From: Cinnamomum chago
Lineage: Eukaryota; Streptophyta; Magnoliopsida; Laurales; Lauraceae
Length of the DNA: 64,000 nt
Reading direction: 5' to 3'
Assembly (NCBI GenBank): GCA_038049695.1
Contig: CP142461.1
Location: 24,001,001 to 24,065,000, forward strand
Shown here piece after piece: positions 59,210 to 64,000 of the stretch. The position numbers and the translations under genes were made by a program. Under the pieces are notes generated by a model. The model saw only the letters and a list, made by a program, of their open reading frames with translations. It was not told where the DNA came from and made no database searches. Numbering within the stretch: the stretch's first letter is position 1; each line of letters begins with the position of its first letter.

Positions 59210-60405
59210 TGCCTCCACGAATGAAAACAGCTGTGAACCGCCCTGCTAAACGAGGACGATCCACTGCTGCCTCCTCTTCTCGTAGAACTAGATCTCCCTC
59301 ACCCTCTCAGCCTACCTCTCAGTCCACCTCTCCTTCTCTTACCCCTCCTTCTTCTCCTCCTCCACAGCCGGGCTCTGCTGTTCTCAAACCCAATGCCCAA
59401 ATGCTGGATGCTTTGAAAAAAAGATCAATCATGGTTGAAAGACGCACTTTGCGTAATGTTGTAAATCCCCATGAGTCAGCAGCCATTCTTGCTCAGGTCA
59501 GATGGGAAAACATGTTAGACTGGGGGGACAAAGCATATCCGTCTCTTGTTTTTGGCATGTTTGCTTCAATCACTGGTGCAGTATCTTCCGTTGACTCATG
59601 TTCCTTCACAATTGCCTTTCAAAACAAAGAAGTTACGGTTGATCCCGATCTTATCTCTTTAATCATGAATATTCCAGTGAACCCTGATGGTCTTTCCATG
59701 GTGTCTGACACCCTCACTGAAGCTGAAAAGGCCCAGGCTACTATTGTTCTATGTGGTCGTTCTGTTAAATGGGATCCTAAGAACTTCCTTCCATTGGGAT
59801 CCCTCATTCCAAAATACAGGCTGTTGCACCACCTATTCACCTTCAATGTCTATCCTTGTAAAGGAAATCGGACTGAATTAACTGCGTATATGGTAAATGT
59901 TCTTTCTAAAGTGGTGTCAGGTGTTCAAATGTGTCTTCCCTCTCTTATCTGTAGAACCATTGTTCGCTTTCACCTCTCCACTGCCTCTAAGCCAGCAATC
60001 CCTTTTGGCTTCCTCATCTCTCAAATAGCTCGGTCTCTTGGTGTTCTCCGCCCAAATGAGCCTACTATTTCCCATACACCTTTTGGCACCGCTAATCTAA
60101 TTCAGATGAATCTCTTTCCATATGAAGAAGAAGGGGATGTACCCCCTCATCCTCAACCCCAAGCCCCTTTAGCTCCTCAACATCAGGCACCTTCAGGGCT
60201 CGCTCCTTCCTCTTCACATCGACAGGCTTCCTCTTCATCGGTTCCCCGGAGTATTGAAGAACGGATGGATGCTTTCGAACGCAATCAGTCCAAAACCGAA
60301 AAGCTTCTAAAGAAGACTCTCAAATATCTCAGTGGACTGTCAAAAGCGTGCAGAACTCAAGATGCTACTATCATGCCTCCGTCTCCTTCACCTCCGTCAG
60401 ATTAG
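59210..60405 (+). CDS. Accessory protein of the Copia fragment, plant-transposon-protein type
   Basis: About 398 codons from ATG 59210 (MPPRMKTAVNRPAKRG). The start is basic and serine/proline-rich (residues 1-60). A globular part of about 220 residues (ENMLDWGDKAYPSL, VDPDLISLIMNIPV, ELTAYMVNVLSKVVSG) resembles the domain called putative plant transposon protein. The tail is proline- and glutamine-rich and ends in a short heptad-like helix (RMDAFERNQSKTEKLL). An in-frame upstream ATG at 58999 would add a hydrophobic stretch, but the first part reads as leader. Function unknown. It lies just before the polypurine tract, where Copia SIRE elements carry envelope-like frames. Part of a fossil element. 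Confidence 0.6.
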
Positions 60406-60933
60406 TTCTTTTGGGGATTCATAGCCACTTGTGTTTTTATTGGTTGTAATCTTTTTGGTGGTGTTCTTTTGGCTTGTGGCTGCCTCTCCTATGGTTAATT
60501 GGTTTAAACTTATGTTGGTTACTCTCTATGGATGTTCACTGGATATGGATGTTTTTATGGTCTTAGTGATGAACTGCTTTTATGCTTTAATTGTCTATTA
60601 TCTTCTTGCATTTATTGTCTGTCTTCTCTACATCCATGGTTATTCTGTCTTGTTCAATTTGTGACAAAAAGGGGGAGTATGGTTTAAGTTTGCAGGGAGA
60701 GAATCCATCTCCATTCTCATGCTTTTAATCTCTGTTTGTTAGTGTTGTGCTTTTACAGGTTCAACTTCTCAATCTCATATGAAGAGCTATGCATACTAGT
60801 CTTGATGCCTTTTTGTTCTTGTATTCGTTTTTCAGTTGTAAAAGGTCTTGTAGATAGTATATGGTTGTTCTTTGAGTTGTTTTGGATATCTTCTGTAATC
60901 TTGTATTAGCTAAATGATTTTGTCACGAAATTG

Positions 60934-60947
60934 ACAAAGGGGGAGAT
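60934..60947 (+). promoter_or_regulatory. Polypurine tract of the Copia fragment
   Basis: GACAAAGGGGGAGAT lies directly before the LTR start TGTAAGTG, as in SIRE-type elements. A similar GGGGGAG string occurs at 60671. Confidence 0.8.
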
Positions 60948-61221
60948 TGTAAGTGTCACATGTCTGTGTGCACTGAGTTTTGTTTGTCAATTCCACGCCA
61001 ATGAGGTCCAAAGTTCTTGCCTCTCAAATTGACTCAAGGAAGATCACATTCAGAAGGATTATCAAGCTTGTGGGAAAGTCCGGATTAATCAAAGAAGGTC
61101 TCCATTTGTGCTTGACAACCTTTTCAGGTAATTCATACCCACCCTTAATTAGATCCCTGGGAAAAGTTGTATTTTAAACTCATGTTTTTTATCCTTGATA
61201 ATTAGTCCCTGTGGAAAGGGT

Positions 61222-61592
61222 CAGGTGACCCTACGGTCACCTGCGGCTAGCCGCCCCTTGCAAAGGGGCTAGCCGCCAGACCTGCGGCTAGCTTTCCAGT
61301 AAGCAGTTTCTCAAATTTTTTTTCTGTGCTTCCTGCGGCTAGCCGCAAGTGCACATGCGGCTAGCCGCCAGTGCACCCACGGCTAGCCGCCAGTCACCCA
61401 CGGCTAGCCGCAGAGCTAACCGTGGGATTTCGTTTTGCTTTCCAGAGGCTGTGTTTTTGTCAGATCATCTTGCGGCTGCCTCACGGCTAGCCTCCAACTG
61501 TTCCTGCGGCTAGCCGTGAGCTAACCTGATTTGAAATTTTAGACCGTTATTTGAAATCGGCTAGCCGCTGGTCTAAAGGGGCTAGCCGCCAA
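61222..61592. repeat. Palindromic-word array (GCGGCTAGCCGC) in the Copia-fragment LTR
   Basis: At least ten NheI-core words (GCGGCTAGCCGC, CACGGCTAGCCG, GGGGCTAGCCGCC) in 370 bp, ending about 20 bp before the TATA box. Confidence 0.88.
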
Positions 61593-61611
61593 CATAGCCG
61601 TTGGATCTTTT

Positions 61612-61619
61612 CTATAAAT
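61612..61619 (+). promoter_or_regulatory. TATA box of the Copia-fragment LTR
   Basis: CTATAAAT directly follows the palindrome array and MSA-type site, marking the probable U3 core promoter. Confidence 0.6.
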
Positions 61620-62120
61620 CTGGAGCTTATTTCTCCTTTCACAGTGACTCTTTTGAGAGTGCTTTTACAGGCTATTTTGTTCCCAACATATCTTAGCTCT
61701 CAAATCTTGTTCCAAACACTCATGTATAGTACATTTAGGAAAATCCTAGAGCTCCATTAGCTCCAAGATGAGTGTGTTGTGTGAGAAGTTGCCTGTGTCT
61801 ATTCTTTGTGGCATGATTTAATCATTTCTATATCTATATTGTGGGATTTGTTATGTATGATAGGTCATCACTAAGATTCAATAGACACACACACTTGAGC
61901 TTATCTACTCATCTAATTGTATCTCTTTGCTTGGTATTGTTTAAGCTGTCTTGTTGAACACATATGCTACTTAAGTCTTTCTGATCTTCTTACATTTGTT
62001 CTGTTATCTGTTCTGGTTTTATTATAAGTGCCCTAAAAAGTTTAAAATTGGTATAATTGATTCCCTTAGTCCTATATATTCACCCCCCCTCTAGGACTTA
62101 GTCATTGGCCCTAGCCTGCA

Positions 62121-62600
62121 CTATCAAGGACAACCTACATTAGAGGTAGGACCTTCAAACCCTACACAGGTTGATTGAGTGCAATTTCACAGATGATTCA
62201 GTGTAAATTTTTTTCAGAAACTGATCATAGCTAGCGCCAGTAAAAAAGGAGTTGGGTCTTGCCTCCAAGGGAAGCGAAAAGATGAAAGCTCTGGAGGTAA
62301 ATTATGATTATTTATCTTTTGGTTTTTTTGTTTATATATAGTTCCAACTTTTTGTACATCCCATGGAAGATGATGTAGATATATACTATATATATATATA
62401 TATATATACACACACAATATTTCCATAGAGCAATTTGTCTAGTCAAGCTTTATTATGTTAATTATTAATTAGTTATATATATATATGATCAATTTATTAA
62501 TGTGTATATATAGTGCAAAGTTTTATTGGTGTACAGTACTGTGCTGCATTAATGGTACTGCATCAATGCAAATTCTTTTGATAAAAAAAATGCATATATA
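62121..62600. other. CACTA right-hand non-coding region
   Basis: No gene. It contains an AT dinucleotide tract near 62383-62412 followed by ACACACAC, and further TATATATA runs near 62475. Confidence 0.6.
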
Positions 62601-63075
62601 ATATTAAATCGGTTACAGAACAAACGATATAATACAATCCAAAAAAACCGATATAACAAAGCCCTTTATAACCGATATTATAAATTATTTTTATATCGGT
62701 TTCACTCTTTTTTATATCGGTTTTCAGTCTCAAAACACATCCGTTCTCCGAAAACCGATATTATAAATTTTTTTTATATCGGTTTCACTCTTTTTTATAT
62801 CGGTTTTACAGTAATTTCAGTTTCAAAACACATCAGTTTATCGAAAACCGATATGATAAATATTTTTTATATCGGTTTTACTTTTATTTTATATCGGTTT
62901 TACAATAATATGTGTTATATTTCCGGGTTCAAAAGACATCAGTTGTCCAAAAACCGATATGAAATATTACACATATTATATCGGTTATTGTTGTTTATTA
63001 TATCGGGGGTACTTATATCGGTTTAAAGCTTACTGAAAAACCGATATAATAGGTCTTTTATATCGGTTTTTAGCC
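62600..63075. repeat. CACTA right subterminal repeats (TATATCGGTT)
   Basis: About 18 copies of TATATCGGTT/AACCGATATA in 475 bp, more than on the left. Many form inverted pairs 15-25 bp apart (AACCGATATTATAAAT then TATATCGGTTT), and a unit of roughly 85-110 bp with a CAAAACACATC phrase repeats three times. Confidence 0.92.
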
Positions 63076-63103
63076 GATATAAAAGCCCTTTTTTCTAGTA
63101 GTG
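63076..63103 (-). repeat. CACTA right terminal inverted repeat
   Basis: Reads CACTACTAGAAAAAAGGGC on the minus strand, then CTTTTATATCGG. It matches the left end apart from a few positions. Confidence 0.95.
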
Positions 63104-64000
63104 CAAGTATATGAATCATGTTACATCTAATTTCAAAGATGTTTCCATTAACATGATCTACTTAGATTTACCAAAGATTAAGTACTACTTATATTGAATC
63201 AAATGGTGATGCATCCAAAACAATAGATCTATTCAAAGTATAAGACATGCTAAGGATACAACACATCATAGGTTAACATGCTACTAAGATTTATCAAAGA
63301 TAAAACAAAACATGAAAACATATGATTTGTAAAGAAGTTGAATCCAAAACATAAGTTAGTTTTGAAAGAGATGTTCTTATGATGGAAAACAACAACCAAA
63401 GATTCAACCAAGTATATGGATCATGTTACATATGATTTCAAAGATTTTTCCATTAACATGATCTACTTAGATTTACCAAAGTTAAGTACTACTTGGATTG
63501 AATCATATGATGTTGTATCCAAAACAATATATCAATTCAAAACATAAAACATGTTAAGGACACAACACAAACATAGTTTAACATGCTAGAAATGATTTAC
63601 CAAAAATAAAACAAAGCATGAAAACATATGATTAAGGAAGGAAGAGCCTACTTGGTGGTTTAACTTCATTAATCCAAGCTTTAGCTTTCCTAATCATCCC
63701 CTTCATCCCTTGGTTCTTTTCCCTTTTGATATGCCTCAAATCCTCTCAAGGAGGGGTTAAAAATTCCCAACTTTTGGCAAGGGAAAGAACTCATATTTAT
63801 AGCAAAAAGTTGCCAACGGCTAGTCCTCGGTCGACCGGCACACAGGCCTCGGTCGACCGGGAACACACAACGGTCGGATTTCTGACCGTTGGTGCGCCAG
63901 GCAATTTTTTGCTGCAGTGTTCCCGGTCGACCGGGACCTCTGCGCCGGTCGACCGGCGACACTGTCGGGCCACCCACTTTTTTGCAAAAATTTCAACTTT
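63104..64000 (-). mobile_element. Copia-type LTR (copy b), right part
   Basis: Continuation of the LTR at 45557-46542 after the CACTA transposon. It begins with the duplicated CAA. A TATA box (minus strand CTATAAATATGAG) lies near 63791-63803 and a GGTCGACCGG word array at 63828-63975. It runs off the window end. Confidence 0.85.
63828..63975. repeat. Palindromic-word array (CGGTCGACCGG) in Copia-type LTR b
   Basis: Four GGTCGACCGG words and an AACGGTC/GACCGTT hairpin (about 63869-63890), upstream of the TATA box in LTR sense. Confidence 0.85.

Larger units (their letters stand above)
58904..62120 (+). mobile_element. 3' part of another Copia element inside the CACTA
   Basis: An accessory reading frame (59210-60405) is followed by a polypurine tract (about 60934-60947) and an LTR beginning TGTAAGTGTCACATG at 60948. 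SIRE-type Copia elements place an extra frame there. No gag, pol, primer site or 5' LTR is found, so only the 3' end is present. The right LTR end is uncertain (62120 to 62166). Incomplete fossil. Confidence 0.6.
60948..62120 (+). mobile_element. 3' LTR of the Copia fragment
   Basis: Begins TGTAAGTGTCACATG. It holds the palindrome array at 61222-61592, an exact MSA-type site (TAGCCGTTGGA, 61595-61605) and CTATAAAT at 61612-61619. Near the end is TTCACCCCCCCTCTAGGACTT, the C-run seen at the ends of the other Copia LTRs here. The exact end is uncertain. Confidence 0.7.
46543..63103 (+). mobile_element. CACTA (En/Spm) DNA transposon, 16.6 kb
   Basis: Ends are CACTACTAGAAAA and TTTTTTCTAGTAGTG, an inverted repeat of about 28 bp with few mismatches, flanked by the 3 bp duplication CAA (46540-46542 and 63104-63106). 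Subterminal blocks hold many TATATCGGTT repeats. Gene A (48775-52357) is a TNP2-type transposase and gene B (52577-55997) a Transposase_24/Ulp1 protein. Two Copia-derived pieces lie in the right half (56639-58898 solo LTR; about 58904-62120). Without the solo LTR the element would be about 14.3 kb. Gene A has one apparent frameshift, so whether this copy can move itself is uncertain. Confidence 0.95.

Overview
The window is nuclear DNA from a flowering plant. It has plant-type Ty3/Gypsy (Athila, Tat) and Ty1/Copia elements, a CACTA DNA transposon with spliced genes, primer sites for plant tRNAs and AT-rich spacers. I see no host gene, no tRNA or rRNA gene and nothing bacterial or organellar. 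It reads as a repeat-rich block in which elements have inserted into one another. A eudicot is my guess from general look only.

Layout: (1) 1-3934 holds a minus-strand Tat-lineage pol remnant split by a 3.2 kb solo LTR. (2) 3935-9896 is a pair of Copia-type LTRs facing each other in inverted orientation around 2.4 kb of AT-rich spacer. (3) 9897-18440 is old, GC-richer repeat DNA: a probable LTR with an array of about six 148 bp units, two eroded LTR pieces and an intact 3.1 kb solo LTR. (4) About 18441-45556 is one Athila-type element. It is interrupted by a solo LTR in gag, a young Copia element (24776-31865) in gag, and two opposite solo LTRs 12 bp apart in the reverse transcriptase region. 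(5) From 45557 a Copia-type LTR lies in the Athila 3' LTR. A 16.6 kb CACTA transposon (46543-63103, TSD CAA) sits in that LTR, and the LTR resumes at 63104 and runs off the window. Inside the CACTA are its two genes, a solo LTR of the same Copia-type family (56639-58898) and the 3' part of another Copia element (about 58904-62120).

The CACTA transposon is the only part with genes that look nearly functional. Gene A is a TNP2-type transposase with one apparent one-base frameshift. Gene B has a plant Transposase_24 region followed by a Ulp1/C48 cysteine protease; its 12 exons join in frame to 719 codons with all catalytic residues present. The transposon ends carry dense TATATCGGTT repeats, the expected kind of binding site for the element's own DNA-binding protein.

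The most interesting pattern is not a gene. Nearly every LTR family here, and the CACTA leader, carries a cluster of short CG-containing palindromic words (CGCTCGAGCG, CCGGTCGACCGG, GCGGCTAGCCGC and relatives). In five solo LTRs of one family the cluster always sits 1.2-1.6 kb from the LTR start, but the word differs between copies. In the Copia-type LTRs it lies directly upstream of a TATA box, often next to an AACGG (MYB3R/MSA-like) site. This looks like a fast-changing promoter module that arose or spread in unrelated elements.
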